Assembly (NCBI GenBank): GCA_014529385.2
Contig: CM043971.1
Span: 93,590,840 to 93,654,839 of the forward strand
Origin: Adiantum capillus-veneris
Taxonomy: Eukaryota > Streptophyta > Polypodiopsida > Polypodiales > Pteridaceae
Length of the DNA: 64,000 bases
Direction of reading: 5' to 3'
The position numbers and the translations under genes are program-made. The notes beneath the pieces are model-generated. The model was not told the DNA's origin. It saw only the letters and a program-made list of their open reading frames with translations, and did not search any database. Below, in pieces: positions 11,907-25,038 of the stretch. The number at the start of each line of letters is the position of its first letter. Within the stretch, counting starts at the first letter, position 1.

Positions 11907-13132
11907 AAATCAAGAAACAATATATTAGTCCACATCGTGTGGATAAAAGAAATTCCCTCATTAAATGCTCAAAATATTAAAATATTGTTCCTCCAAGAGT
12001 AAACTTTTGTTTATTATATCAAATTGAAACATCCAAATCTATTTTATGCATTAAAGAGAAATTAGGTATCAAGATATCTTGCTATTAGAGTCAAATAAAA
12101 AGTTTAATGTGGCACATCAAACTTTTGAATCAATTTGATTCTATTTAATAATTGAGGGAGAAAATGAATCAATTAGACTAGAGCATCTCATGAACCAAGG
12201 CTCTCAACTCATAGTTGTTGACACTATGTTAGTACTAGTTGTAAATTATTCATTACCCATTGTCAAGGGCTTCCTCAGCCCCAACATCCAAGATCATGTT
12301 TGCGGCCATTTAATATCAAGGAAATGCATTTCAAACATTAGATCATGATTCAACGACCTCCAAAGTTTCAAAAGATTTGCACAATTAACTTTAAGTACCT
12401 AATCCAAGCACCAAAGATGTAGTATATTGACAAGATTAAGAAGGGGAGATGGGCAACAAATTCCACCTCACTTTTCATGTCACATGGAAATCTCTCAAAC
12501 ATAATTAACAATTGTTGTAGCTATGGCTAGTTCAATTACAAGTATGTTAGGTAAAAGAAAGTGTAACATTGATTCCATGCTTTCTCAAAGTTAAATCATG
12601 GAAATACTCCATTGTTGTTTGATAAAAACAATCGTCAAGATGTTGAGATTAGTGTGGGAAAAAACTAACCTCGAGATGCAATACTAATCTCAAGATGCCC
12701 CATCATCTTGTACTCAGGATTTGAATCCTCGCCACCAAGGTAAGAGTTCACAACATCCAAACCATTAGACATAGGTGTGTTTTTAGACGTGGGGCAACAG
12801 GGTTATAAATCTAAAAATGCTAATCTTGGGATAAAAAATAATCTTGGGATCCTAAGATTACTTTGAGGATCTACAACCATGCTATATTTTACATCCCTTT
12901 TCTTTTACTGTGTTGAGCCTTTCAATGTTCCACGTGGCTCTTTGTCCTTCTAGCATCGTGAAAACAGATGTTGTTTGTGTTATGCCCCATTTTAACTTTA
13001 TGCCTCTCTCTCCTTTTTCTTGCAATGAGACATATAGTGAAAACGCTAAATATATAGTGTATGTCATGCAAGAGTTCCATTTAGAAGTATGGTGGAGACT
13101 TGGCATTGTGTCTCTCCAAAAGCTATAAGGAA
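11907..13132. other. AT-rich gene-free stretch 5' of E1
   Basis: No gene or element ends are recognised apart from a small hairpin at 12636-12710. The sequence just before 13133 is the ancestral target of the E1 insertion and continues at 52200. Confidence 0.4.
12636..12710. repeat. Small imperfect hairpin
   Basis: Outer arms CAAGATG and CATCTTG enclose inner arms TTGAGATTAGT and ACTAATCTCAA, about 75 bp in all. It could be a foldback remnant. Related AATCTTGGGAT copies follow at about 12810-12860. Confidence 0.4.
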
Positions 13133-13137
13133 CAAAA
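13133..13137. repeat. Target-site duplication of E1, left copy
   Basis: CAAAA directly precedes the TGTTAGC start of the 5' LTR and is repeated exactly after the 3' LTR at 52195-52199. Five bases is the expected duplication length for Ty3/gypsy integrase. Confidence 0.85.
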
Positions 13138-14055
13138 TGTTAGCAGCAAGCTAGCACGGATACCCATTTTTCGGAGTTCTCATTGTAAAACACTTATTAT
13201 TTTGATAAATCGAGATATTGTAACTCCTATTTTTTTGGATAAACTCTGTAATTAATGAGCTGGTGCTACAAGCTTCCAGATTGTATCAACCTGTCATTAC
13301 CCATCTTTGGTAGAACTCCCAGATTTAGTTTTGACCATCCAAAACCTTGGCTAAGGTATAAAAGCCAATTTTTGTAAGTTATTATTAAATTTTGGATAAT
13401 GAAATACACAGTGTGAGCTAACGACGCTTACTCCTCTCCTTCTCGCGCTTCCTACTCCCTCCCCGGTTGTCACATTGCAGTCGCGTTTGTTGCATTGCAA
13501 CCGCAGGTAAGAGCTCTACGCATTGGCGTAAGCACATCACAGTATTTCGTAGCTTTTGGCGTCGCCGAACCGCGGTCTAATTTCATCATAGCTAGTAATT
13601 TACACTTCAAATCAAAAACTAAGCATAGGAGGGGTATTGGGACATCATTGCTAAGTATTTAGATGCATTCTGGGTCGAAAATGACTAGGTCAAAAATCCA
13701 CTGCTGTTAATAATCGCGATTTTGAAACTTGAACTAAAGTGGGATTTTAGACCATAAGCATGTGTGCTTAGGTTTTATAAACATGTTCTAGAAGTTTTGT
13801 TACGTTTGGATGTCATTTGATGCTATAACGGATGTGATTTGTTTGCCGATGAGCGATTGGCTTTTGGTGATTTCAGTCACTTGAGTGTAGCTTGAGTTAG
13901 ATGCGAGTTGTTAGTTGGTTTTTGAGAGATTGACAACCTCTTGCAGCCTCTATGCACTAGTCCAGTCACCTTCATCCCATGGATTGACAATTTAATCATG
14001 GTTCTCGCTAATACTGCAATAAGATAAGATAGTGAGGTTAGACATGCGTCCCACA
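13138..14055 (+). repeat. 5' LTR of E1
   Basis: It runs from TGTTAGCAGC to GCGTCCCACA and is colinear with 51289-52194 throughout. It contains a TATA box at 13357 and a splice-donor-like CAG|GTAAGA at 13504-13509, changed to CAGGTAACAG in the 3' copy. A half-copy of the E1 palindrome (TTAATAATCGCGATT) is at about 13706. Confidence 0.92.
13357..13364 (+). promoter_or_regulatory. TATA box in E1 5' LTR
   Basis: TATAAAAG follows GGCTAAGG and is conserved in the 3' LTR at 51501 and, weakened (TATAGCAG), in the related LTR near 60.2 kb. It would position transcription of the genomic RNA about 30 bp downstream. Confidence 0.65.
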
Positions 14056-14057
14056 TT

Positions 14058-14080
14058 TGGCGCCGTTGCCGGGGATCGAA
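14058..14080 (+). other. Primer-binding site of E1 (tRNA-Asp)
   Basis: Two bases after the LTR end, TGGCGCCGTTGCCGGGGA and its next five bases match the complement of the plant tRNA-Asp(GUC) 3' end over about 23 nt. This is the minus-strand cDNA priming site, and it is unusually well preserved for so decayed an element. Confidence 0.9.
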
Positions 14081-16043
14081 GAGACTTAAACTAGGGAAAA
14101 CACGAGCATCTTGTGAAGTTATCCTTTAACTTCCTCTAGGATCGCGTAGAGTTCAAAACTTTCTTTTAGAAACCGCATAGCCTAAGATTGTCGTCTTTTG
14201 CTGTGTAGAGGTAGCTTGGAAGTAATCGTACTTTCTGAGTGCCTTTAGGATTGTAGGATTGTAGAAATAGATTAAGATTTTGAGGATGATTGGTAGACGA
14301 GACAAGTCTTAAGATCAATGCTCAGAAAACCATAAAAGACAAGAAAATGAGTGTTTGTGAACACTTTCCACAACCCCATTGCATGAGAATCTAAGAGTAG
14401 GGTAAGTAGGATCCGAGGTGGATTTCATAACATTTCTCTCTCTCAAAGAATTATTGTGAGTTGTTATTGGAAGTTATAGAATTTCAGGTCTATGGCTAGA
14501 AATAGCACAAAAAGACTCGAAACCACTCAATCCGACTGGAGAGTAAGCATAAAAAAGTTGTCTAAACCAGTTGGTAAGCTCAAGGACACTTCGAGGTAAA
14601 AATTTCAAGAGTTGGCCAAAACTCAGATTATTTACTTTTTCTTGAAATTTTAGGCCAAAGTAAGTTTTGACTTGATTCATACGCTTAAAATAGCTCATGT
14701 AAAGACTGTCTTTGAAAAAATTGCAAAAAAGTGTTCATTTCAAGCCTGAAGTTATTAATCGTGATTCTTAACTTTCAGCTCAGATTTGACCAAGGTTCAT
14801 ACCATTGACTCATTGCATATATACAAACAACTTTTGTAAAGGCACAAAAGATTTGGATCACCAAACTGGCAAAAAACTGGGTAACAACTAAAGTTTGTAC
14901 TGACTTTCTGAATCTTGAGTATAAATTTGGAAAAAAATTGTCCAAACTTGTTGAAATTTGATTCATAGGTTTATATTGATGTGATAAACATGTGTTCATG
15001 GTCAGTTGACCAAAAAGATGCAAAACATTATCAATAGTAAATAATCGTGATTATTTACATCTGTCCTATTTTTTAACTTTTTTGACCAAGTCAGTATATC
15101 ACTAGTTTTACCATGTTGTAATAAGCCTACAAACCAAATTTGGTAAGATTTGGATCACTGGATTAAAAATTGTGACCAAATTTGCAAAGTTAGTCTGCGG
15201 ACGGAAAATTGATGACCATTTGACCAAAAATTGTCCAAACTTGATGAAACTTGGCTAGTGACCTTAACTTGAGGTGCTTAACAGATCTGTGTCAAAGTTG
15301 GGACAAAAATCTGCAAAAAATTAGCTGGAGTAAATAATCATGATTATTTACATCTACTTCAAAACTTGAAAATTGTGCAAATTTGAGTATACCACAATGT
15401 CAAGCATATCAAGTAGACCCCACAAATCAATTTTGGTGAAATTTGAACCACGAAAGTGAGACCTAAGCCGGATTCTTGAAATCAGAGTCTGCGAACACAA
15501 AACAGTTGATGAACTTGATTAGATTTTGTCCAAACTAGTTGAAACATGTCCAGGGACTTTAACAGGTTGTATACTTTCCAAACCAAGCCAAAAAGTGCAA
15601 AAAACTAGCAAAAGTAAATAATTGCAATTATTTACTATTGCTACCCAGGGACATCAATTTTGACTTTTGAACTTGTAAAGTGTTAGACTAGCATAATATA
15701 AAGCCACCGATCAATTTTGGATTCAATCGGATCCAAATTAGTACATGTTCACTCAGTTTCCATGATGTAGATTAATCCTTTGATTTTTTGCTAAAATTGA
15801 ATATGAAAGTCAATTACTGACTCCCATAGCTCGAATTGAAGTGATGCACATAGAATAATGACGAGAGTTAGCAAAAACTCTACTGTCTTTATAGAAGAAT
15901 AGCTAACTTGATCAAATTTGTACAGGAATCAGGTTGCACACAAGGAATCAGTAGCTTGATAGAAAGCTGCAATCGAATCAAGTGGAAATTGACAACAAGT
16001 CAATCCAAAGGTAAGTACTCTATCCAGGGCTTCATAAGTTTAT
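14081..16043 (+). other. E1 leader, gene-free, with periodic palindromes
   Basis: No ORF is supported. From about 14460 to 15640 it consists of diverged units of about 290 bp, each centred on a 22-bp palindrome. Just before gag, AAAG|GTAAGT (donor at 16010/16011) matches the splice-donor consensus, so a spliced RNA that skips gag-pol is possible. Confidence 0.6.
14751..15635. repeat. Periodic palindrome array, leader copy
   Basis: Palindromes start at 14751, 15037, 15330 and 15614, so the spacing is 286, 293 and 284 bp. The consensus half-site is GTAAATAATC, mirrored by GATTATTTAC. The copies at 15330 and 15614 are perfect 22-bp palindromes with different centres (CATG and TGCA). Flanking text repeats too (for example TTGTCCAAACT, GTGCAAAAAACTAGC), so these are diverged tandem units. 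Confidence 0.75.
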
Positions 16044-18600
16044 ATGAACCTTAAATCTGGTCGTGTACTAGGAAATCAGGGCATATTTAGAGAAACCTCC
16101 AATAGAGTATCCACCGAAGAAAGCGTGAATCAAGGCAATTCCTTGCACACAATCCTTGAAGAAGTCTCAGGCACTTTTTCAAATTCAACATCTGAAATGT
16201 CTTCTTACTCGACTCACTCAAAAACCGGAACGACAATGCGCTATAAACATATACTCTCTTTTTATAAGACTAACCTCCATGGAGCCCAGGTTTACTTGGA
16301 CCCTAACGAGGAGTATGCTATTTGCATTGATGATCATAGTATTGAGTTCCAAGAAGAGATTAGGGAAAACAAACAAGAAAAAATATACATGGACAGAAAC
16401 GGAACTCATTATATACAAGTCAAAAATCCTGATGTGATAGACAAATGGGAGTTAGAAGTAAACACCATAATCCCAGATATGTCAGCAAAAGAAGGACCAC
16501 CAACTTTAGAATTTGAGGGATATGATCAAGTAGATTTGAAGCCTTTGAAATGGCTTAGTACGGATAATCCTAGGATCGGAGTCTATTGTTGGGAGGATAG
16601 AAACATAAAAGATCTTTTGTGGACTTTGCATGCCGAATCAGGACAACTAACATCCATGAAGATCATCTATATCTTCAAGATCAAATATAAGCGATCAGCA
16701 GATCTACCAACCTACCTGTTTAGGGATTGTTATAACAACAACTTTGTTACGATGACTCCTGAGGAGGTAGAACAAACCAAATACCAAGGGTATTCCATAA
16801 GGGATTGGATATTGGGACAAGTACCAGAAACAATTCCAAGAGATGAACACCGTGAGACATCATTTGAGAGTAATGTTAAGAAACCAGAAACCACCTCATC
16901 ACAAAGAAAACCAGGTGACACTAAGGCCAGTCCAGGGCTACATGAGTCATTATTTCCAACAGACTGGTTTGAAGGACTCGGAACAAGACCAACTGCCAGG
17001 AGACCGAGAGTTGAACCAAACAGACACGTCAGACCAGATGATTTTCAAAAATGGGTCAGAAAATATAGTGGATCAGAGGATCCATACGACCACTTATCAA
17101 GCTTTAAGCAAGTTCTAAGAGCAGAACATATATTCGATTTCCATACTCAATTCGAGGGGTTTGGAATGGTATTAGAAGGAAAAGCATTGACATGGCTCCA
17201 AAACATTCCAGCAAGGTCAATCATGGACTTGAACACATTAGCTCAAGGATTTGTAGCTGCTTGTTTCAAAACGGGGATCAAACATAATACGGTAGCTCAA
17301 ATCTACAGCTTTAAACAGAAACATGGTGAGTCTGTTAGGAATTGTGCAACTCGAATGAAACAATACATTTCCAGATGCCCAGGGCTAGAGATACCTGTAG
17401 AAAAATGACTCATATCCTTGTTTTTAGAGGGACTACTAAACAAAGAACTTCATGCTATATTCTATAGTAAAAAGCATACAACCCTAGAAGAGTGTGTGTC
17501 AGATGCTATTGACTTAGGAGACAATTGTGATATTTTTAACAAAGAAGATGTCCCTAAGGATAACCAAAGTGAGAAACAGCATCCACTAAACCAACACAAG
17601 TGCGAACGGCTGCTGCAGCACCATTTTCAGCTATAGAACATATGCTCAAAAGGATGAACGACATGATGAACAACATGCACAAACCACCTACGAGGAGACC
17701 GGGACAAGGGATACGTCAACAAGGACAACCAATTAGGCCACAAAAATAGTGTGCAATTGATGGTGAATGGACCAACCATGAGACCCAGGAGTGCTACTTC
17801 AAACCAAAGTATGATGGGAATGTTCAGTACGTGCCTATGAGGCCATAAGGACAACCCATGTACAGATATCAGCCTAATATGGCCCAAGCTCAAAGACCAC
17901 CAATGGGTATGGAAAGACATCAACCTGTGTTGGATCAACAATCTCCGTACCCATGACATAATGCAGTGCCTGTAAAGTACATGCACTCCAAAGGACTCAT
18001 AGATGAACAAGCATTAGTGCCTGTTACACCCTATGCAGAGCTTAGTCCATCTACAGTAATGGTAGAAGGAGATTGGTATAATTCACATCCACCACCAATG
18101 GAAGAAACGGTGACTTATGTTCCACCAGAGTCGCACCAATGTATTATGTAGCTAATCAAGGTGTTAGACCTCCCATGGTAAGACCCATGATTAAGCAAAG
18201 AACGGGAAACTGTCGCAACTATGGTGCAGATGATCATTGGAAAAATGAATGTCCAGAGCCTGACAAAATACTCAAGCCAGTTGAAGCCTATTGCATACAA
18301 TGTTGTGAAAAGGGAGGACACTTTTCGGAAGATTGTCCTAAAAATTCTTTAAACAAGGGTAAAACAACAGTAAACATAGTCCAAGTGATACCTAGTAGCT
18401 CATCGGAGAGTGAACCGATTGTTCCAATCAAGGTAATCATTAAAGCCCAGGCTAAGAAAAAGAAACACAACTCCTCTTATGATTCGGAAAATACGAAATT
18501 TTTGTCTCAAAGGATCAAAAGAAGCAGAAGCAAAAGATATGAGATGACAAAACAAAAACAACGGGTTGAAATCGAGGAGAAAGCAAAAAAGCTATTCTAG
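16044..18600 (+). pseudogene. E1 Gag polyprotein (stop-interrupted)
   Basis: A 454-codon open frame (16044-17408) continues after a TGA through 17418-17636 and, with frame changes, to 18139-18600. The first 290 codons are unrecognised. The Gag core follows (DDFQKWVRKYSGSEDPYDHL, FGMVLEGKALTWLQNIP, FKTGIKHNTVAQIYSFKQ). Three zinc-knuckle-like motifs come next: CAIDGEWTNHETQEC; CRNYGADDHWKNEC, where the second Cys is Tyr; and an intact CIQCCEKGGHFSEDC. It is the structural protein that would form particles and bind RNA. The start at 16044 is the first ATG after the leader splice-donor-like site. Confidence 0.8.
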
Positions 18601-20111
18601 GAAAAGGTGAAAGAAACTGGAAGTGAAATCAAGGAAACAACCGTGAAATCTGGAGGATCCATTTTGGTTGATAAAATTTTTTAGCCTATTAATGCCGCCT
18701 TGGAAGCCTACCAAGTAGTACTTAAAGCATACCAAAACATGGAAAAAATATAGAAAAACTATCCTTCTCTAGACATGGAAGCAGCTAAGCTGGAAGCTTA
18801 TCAAAATTTGGTAAGAATCGCGCAAGAAATGATGGAAAAACAAAAACCCAAGCTTGAAAGTATCGCAAAACCTGAAGAGCTTATGGTAAGAGACACTAAA
18901 GAAAAACCCAGTGTGGTGGTAGAACCCCACCTTCAAACAAAAGAACCAGAACTTATAGTGCCGGACAGCAAAGATGCCTTAGATAGAATTCCATTCGTAT
19001 AGGAAGACTGGCCAGGATATTTATGGAAAAAAGTTAGAGAGATTAATGATGGGAGCCTAACTCTAAAGTCATCTCCTATAGAGGAAGTTTTGTTGGATAA
19101 CCTACCTTCTGATATGAATATGGATATACAATCCTTGTATGGGGATTGCCGATCTAAAGCTTCAGGAATGTCGAAACCATTGACCTTAAAAACATTACCC
19201 TCTTACTTGGGAGATAACGAAGATGAATCCATAGTGTGTAAGACCACTCAAGTAAAAAGAGTTAAACAGACCCTAGAAGTAGACAACATTCATTCAATCA
19301 TGTCTACACCCATCCAATGCACTGTTACCTTGGGAGAACTGTTAAAAATTGAACCATATTTATGGAATGATCTACAAAAAATCCTAGAGAAGGTGGGGAT
19401 AACGGGGATAATCTCAAAAAATTTGGAAAATTTGAAAAACAAAATGGACAACCAAGAGATTCGATCTGTTCCAATGAACAAAGTCGGAGAATATTACGAA
19501 GGGGAAGAAGGAAACACCACCCTTCCAGTGAAATATAATGACATTGAAAGCATGACAATACTGGATAATGAAGCAGGCATAGCCATAGCCACGAAAGCAG
19601 TATGGGAATCCTGGGGACAACCATCCATTAGACAAAATCGAATGAAATTGCAATTGGCCGACGTACACATTGAAAGACCCTTACGACTGCTTGAAAAAGT
19701 GATATTTAATTCCTATGGATTGAATATCAACACACTTTTGCCATAGTAGAATTTGGAAAAAAACTCAATTATGAAATCATATTGGGAAGACCTTTCATGC
19801 GACAGGTACAGCTTATCCAAGATTGGGGAAACAATTATCTGTACTTGAAGCAAGTGGGATCTATAACAAAAGTAAATCTAAAATATCACACTTATAAAGA
19901 TATCTTGAAAACACCCATACAAGAGTTTGATTCAGTCTCTTCGGCTGAAACTAAGCTTCCATCCTGGTTAAACAAAGACAATCCTATTTGGATATGTGGA
20001 GCTTCAGAATATGGGAGTTTAAAACGAGAAGAATGTATTTTAGAAAGGGATTGCACAGAAGAAGCCTATGTACCTGAACCCTTTCCAGAGCATTTGTTTG
20101 AGTCATTCTAG
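18601..20111 (+). pseudogene. E1 Gag-Pol linker and first retropepsin domain
   Basis: Open pieces 18775-19002, 19090-19746 and 19782-20111 are one decayed polyprotein. The acidic linker matches element A (SGGSILVDK, SKPLTLKTLPSYLGD, VPMNKVGEYYEGEEGN). The protease begins at SMTILDNEAGIAIATK, where element A has ILDSGVGVAIATK, so the D-S-G box is destroyed. ILGRPFMRQVQLIQDWG follows after a frameshift near 19746. The motif LPSWLNKDNPIWICGASEYGS is shared with element A, so it is a family feature of unknown role. Confidence 0.75.
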
Positions 20112-20821
20112 TGGACTCAAATTTTAGCAACAATGGATGTATGTTGAATATGTCTATGCCTACTCAATTTTGCAATGAGGATGGCTACGACATAATTCCC
20201 ATCCAAATGATTTCAACCCTCAACATTGAAGACAAAAATGAGGAACCCAAGGACTTCATGAAAGCTCAACAAATCTTTTCAGACCTCTACTACGATGCAA
20301 CCGATGAGTTAGATGAACACTCAGCTACCTCAAAAGATTCGGGGTCAGAAAAAGAACATGTGAGAGCTAATCTACTCTTGAAAGGAGGGGAGGAAAAGTT
20401 TTTTGACTTTCCTATCCAAAAATCAAGACAACAAAAATGGTATAGGTGAAAAAGAGACACCAGAAACTTGAAAACACGACCTATGCCGTCAGTCTCCAGT
20501 AGAACACAATTTGTGATACAGATAGATGCAAATGATTGTGTTAATGACAAAATCACTGGCAAATATCCTTCAAACAAAAACCCAGAAATGTCTAAAACAT
20601 CGAGAAAATCAAGGAAGGATACTCAAGCAAACCAACAGGATAAGAAGCCAATCATGACACGAGTTGAGCAAAAAAAGAAATATCAAGAGTTGAAAAAAGC
20701 TCTAAAGGAGATATATACGATCGAAATGGAAATCACGAAAGAGGATGGTAACGATGTAATGAGTGTTCCATCCCATTACAAAAAGTATACTCTCCAAGAT
20801 CAAAAAATCATAGTCGAATAA
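20112..20821 (+). pseudogene. E1 spacer polypeptide between protease and RT
   Basis: Frames 20111-20449 and 20468-20821 are acidic to basic, low-complexity and K/E-rich, with no recognised domain. They lie where element A carries its own protease-to-second-domain linker. They are most likely part of the polyprotein. Confidence 0.5.
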
Positions 20822-21890
20822 CCTATTAGGGAACTACGGAAACAGGGTGAGTCTTACGAAGGGCCTGAAAATGCTAAAAAGATAGATCTAGTTGAACCAA
20901 GAGAAGAGCATAGACCTGCTTACATTGCAAACGACCTAACAGAGAAAGAAGAAGAGCTCTTGCTAAGATTGCTTAAAGAATACCAAGGTATCTTTTCTTG
21001 GTCTTACAAGGATCTCAAGGGTGTTGATCCAGAAATCTGTCAACATACCATATCCATGAGAGATGATGTGAAACCAAGTAGACAAAGGCCATACATATAT
21101 AATGAAACATTTGCCAGGAAGATAAAAGAAGAGATTGAAAAACTAAGGGAAGCCGAATTCATTTACGAAATTGAACACACAGATTGGGTGTCTCCAATTG
21201 TGGTAGTACCCAAGAAGAATGGAAAAATTATGAGTGTGTGTTAATCTCAAAAAAGTGAATGCAGCTACCATTAGGGACAAATTTTCTCTTCCAATCACTG
21301 AACATGTTTTAGAACGAGTTGCAGAAAAAGAAGCTTACAGCTTCTTAGATGGCTTTTCGGGATACAATCAACTTTTGGTTGACCCAAAAGATCAGCATAA
21401 AACTGCTTATGCAATAGAATGGAGTATTTTTGTCTATCGGGTTATGCCGTTTGGATTAACTAATGCTCCAGCCACATTTCAAAGGTTGATGAGCCATGCT
21501 TTAAAGAATATCTAAGGAAATTCTTAGAAATATATATGGATGATCTATGCGTACATTCATCAATCCGGGTTGATCATTTTGAACACCTCAAAAAGGTATT
21601 CAAAAAATATAGACTTTATAGGATTTGCTTAAATCCTAAAAAGTGCACGTTCATGGGTAGACAAGGAAAAATTCTTGGACATATAGTGTTTAAAAATGAC
21701 ATAGCTACTCATATTGAAAAAACTTCATGCCATTGCTTCTTTGCCTAGACTAACAACAGTCAAGGGGGTACAAGCCTTCATGGGGCATTGTGGATATTAC
21801 CGACGGTTCATCTACATGTACGCTATAATTGCAAAACCCATGTATAGCTTGATTACACACTTTGAGTGGATCGAGGCATGTGAATAATCC
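20822..21890 (+). pseudogene. E1 reverse transcriptase
   Basis: Reading starts in PIRELRKQGESYEGP and runs into LLRLLKEYQGIFSWSYKDLKG and DWVSPIVVVPKKNGK. A frameshift near 21230 follows, then NLKKVNAATIRDKFSLPI, FLDGFSGYNQLLVD and MPFGLTNAPATFQRLM. After another shift come LEIYMDDLCVHS with Y-M-D-D intact, LNPKKCTFMG, LGHIVF and FMGHCGYYRRFI. All seven RT blocks are recognisable, interrupted by at least three frameshifts or stops. It would copy the RNA genome into cDNA. Confidence 0.88.
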
Positions 21891-22330
21891 TTCATGAAGC
21901 TTAAGCGATCTCTCACCTCAGCTCCAATATTGAAAGCACCAGATTGGAATAAGATATTCCACATATATGCAGATGCTTTCAATTTTGCTATCGGTTGTAT
22001 ACTAGCTCAACCAGGAGATGGGAAAATTGACTTTCCTATTTCTTATGCTAGCCGACAGTTGAACGTGGCAGAAAAGAATTACATCACCACCAAACAAGAA
22101 GGATTAGGAATGATCTATGCCGTTAAAAAGTATAGACATTACCTATTAGCCAACAAGTTTTTGTTCTTTGTGGACCACCAAGCTTTGTTGTACTTGATCA
22201 ACAAACCATGCAGCACAGGAAGAATAGTGAGATGGTTCATCATTCTTCTGGAATTTGATTTCATTGTGGTTGTAAAAAAGGGCACTACACATCAACAAGA
22301 AGATCATTTGTCAAGGATTGTTTCAGGAGA
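21891..22330 (+). pseudogene. E1 RNase H domain
   Basis: One open frame (21894-22772) covers RNase H and the start of integrase. The metal ligands are visible: D in IFHIYADAFNFAIGCIL, E in TTKQEGLGMIYAVKKYRHYLL, and D in FFVDHQALLYLINKP. The domain ends around THQQEDHLSRI. It would degrade the RNA strand after reverse transcription. The segment itself has no stop. Confidence 0.85.
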
Positions 22331-23671
22331 ATCACCTGAAGGGGTAGACGATGATCTACCAGATGCCTATTTGTTCTCCGTGGAAAGGATACCTCGATGG
22401 TTGAAAAACATGGTGTCATTGATGGCAATAGCTCAAGTGGATTCACAAATACCACTTCCTATTACAATCGGATTAATTGAGCAATCGGCTATGTATCAAT
22501 TACTAGCTGGTAGGCTATACAAAAGAAATCGAGATGGAATACTGCTCTTATGCGCTAATCCTAAAGAAAAAAAACAGTTAAGTCAAGCACATGTTACCAT
22601 AGTAGGACTTCACTTTGCGGAAGACCAAACTATGCAACGAATCTTGAGACTTGGAGTATTTTGGTCGACTATGAGGAGTGATGTTCGATCTTTTGTAAAG
22701 GACTGTCCTCAATGTCAAAAAAAAAGCACCCATACCTCATGTGACATTGTTTCAAATGTCACGTGTTCCTAAGTAGAGTAACTATCTATTTACCTACTTA
22801 TCAAGCCGAGCATTTCCTTAGGATATGAGTAAACGCCGTCAAAGAGCAATTGAAACTGAAGCAAGGGACTAGGAACCAATTGTATCGTGGAGAGATAATG
22901 ATCAACATTTGCATCTTTGTGCAAATGAAGACGAGTATATTCCGATTGTAGAACAAGCACATGCTGGATTAGCTGGAGGTCACTTTTCTAGTGAGACCAC
23001 TGCAAGAGCAATCTTGATGGCAGGCATATAATGGCCAACACTTTCTGCAGATGCCAAAGAATATGTTTGAAGGTGTGATGCTTGTCAACGAGCAAAAATG
23101 AAACACGTGTAGATAGCCTGCCCTTAAGACCATTGATGGGGGCTAGAGCTTTCGCAAAATGGGGTATAGATTTTGTTGTGCCAATACAGCCACCTGCTTA
23201 TAGAACTCAAGCTCAATATATCGTTGTAGCTACGGACTATTTGACCAAGTGGGTCGAGACTAAAGCAACTCAAAAGAATGATGCCAAAACCACTGTTGCA
23301 TTCTCATATGAGTATGTATTCACGAGATATAGACTGCCAATAGAAATTGTCAATGATTGGGAACTCATTTCTTCAATGAGGTAATCGAGTATTTGCTAAT
23401 GAGTTTATGGTCATCCATAACAAATCAGTTCCCTATCACCCACAAGCAAACGGACAAGCTGAGCATGCGAACAAAATTCTTAGCTCGGTGCTGACTAAAG
23501 TGGTTAGTTCAAGAAGGACAGACTGGGAAATGAATCTCCATGCTGCTCTATGGGCTTGCCAAGTTTCATTCAAAACAGCTTTCAATGCTACACCTTTTAA
23601 CCTTGTTTATGGTCTTGATGCCATACTGCCAATAGAATTTCTATTGCCGACATTAAGGGTAGCAACGAATC
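22331..23671 (+). pseudogene. E1 integrase, N-terminal zinc modules and catalytic core (part 1)
   Basis: It contains two H-H-C-C zinc modules. The first is HVTIVGLHFAEDQT...CPQC at about 22590-22720. The second, after about 65 codons with stops, is HAGLAGGHFSSETT...CDAC at about 22950-23085. The core follows: KWGIDFVVPI (first D), VNDWELISSM (second D) and, after a frameshift, HPQANGQAEHAN with the glutamate. The frame runs to LLPTLRVATN and is then broken by the Mutator-like insertion at 23672. The remainder resumes at 43907. Integrase would insert the cDNA into host DNA. Confidence 0.85.
23663..23671. repeat. Target-site duplication of the Mutator-like element, left copy
   Basis: CAACGAATC within the integrase gene of E1 is repeated exactly at 43907-43915. 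Nine bases is the characteristic duplication of Mutator-superfamily transposition. Confidence 0.85.
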
Positions 23672-23738
23672 GAGTTCTACCAAACATCGAGCGAACTTAT
23701 CGGAGCAAGTTCAAAATCGAGCAAAGTTATCAAGTGAG
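23672..23738 (+). repeat. MULE left terminal inverted repeat
   Basis: It starts GAGTTCTACCAAACATCGAG and contains three CGAGC/GGAGC boxes. It pairs with 43840-43906. The outermost bases GAG are shared by both ends. Confidence 0.75.
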
Positions 23739-24751
<1,013 letters not shown>

Positions 24752-25038
24752 GTTCGTACACTGCAAACAATGATCCTATTTTTCACTTGGGATCCAAGAG
24801 GACATTGGCACAAAGTTCTGGAAGCCATGGGCTTCCCCTTTAATCAACCGACACTATTCCAAGGAACAAGTTATCACTCGGACCTGTTACAGATTCAGGA
24901 ATATCCCAGAAATCTCACCAATGGCCAAATGGAATGGCTAGTTCAGAAGGCAACTCGATATCGGATCCTACAACTAAGCGAAAGAAGAAACAGATGAGCT
25001 AGAGACATGAATGCCTCTAGCCAAAAGGGGAGGGCTAA
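24752..25038 (+). repeat. Extra copy of the E3 internal 3' end upstream of LTR1
   Basis: It is essentially identical to 31352-31638, with the same C-terminal 82 codons of the 460-codon ORF, stop and purine tract. A normal 5' LTR is not preceded by internal 3' sequence, so this points to a tandem LTR-internal-LTR array from unequal recombination. Confidence 0.8.

Noticed and set aside
12882-13128. Overlapping open frames on both strands just before E1
   Set aside because: Short, mutually antisense and without any recognised motif.
14751-15635. Periodic palindromes as a CRISPR array
   Set aside because: The 290-bp spacing, diverged spacers that are themselves related, and the plant retroelement context exclude CRISPR.
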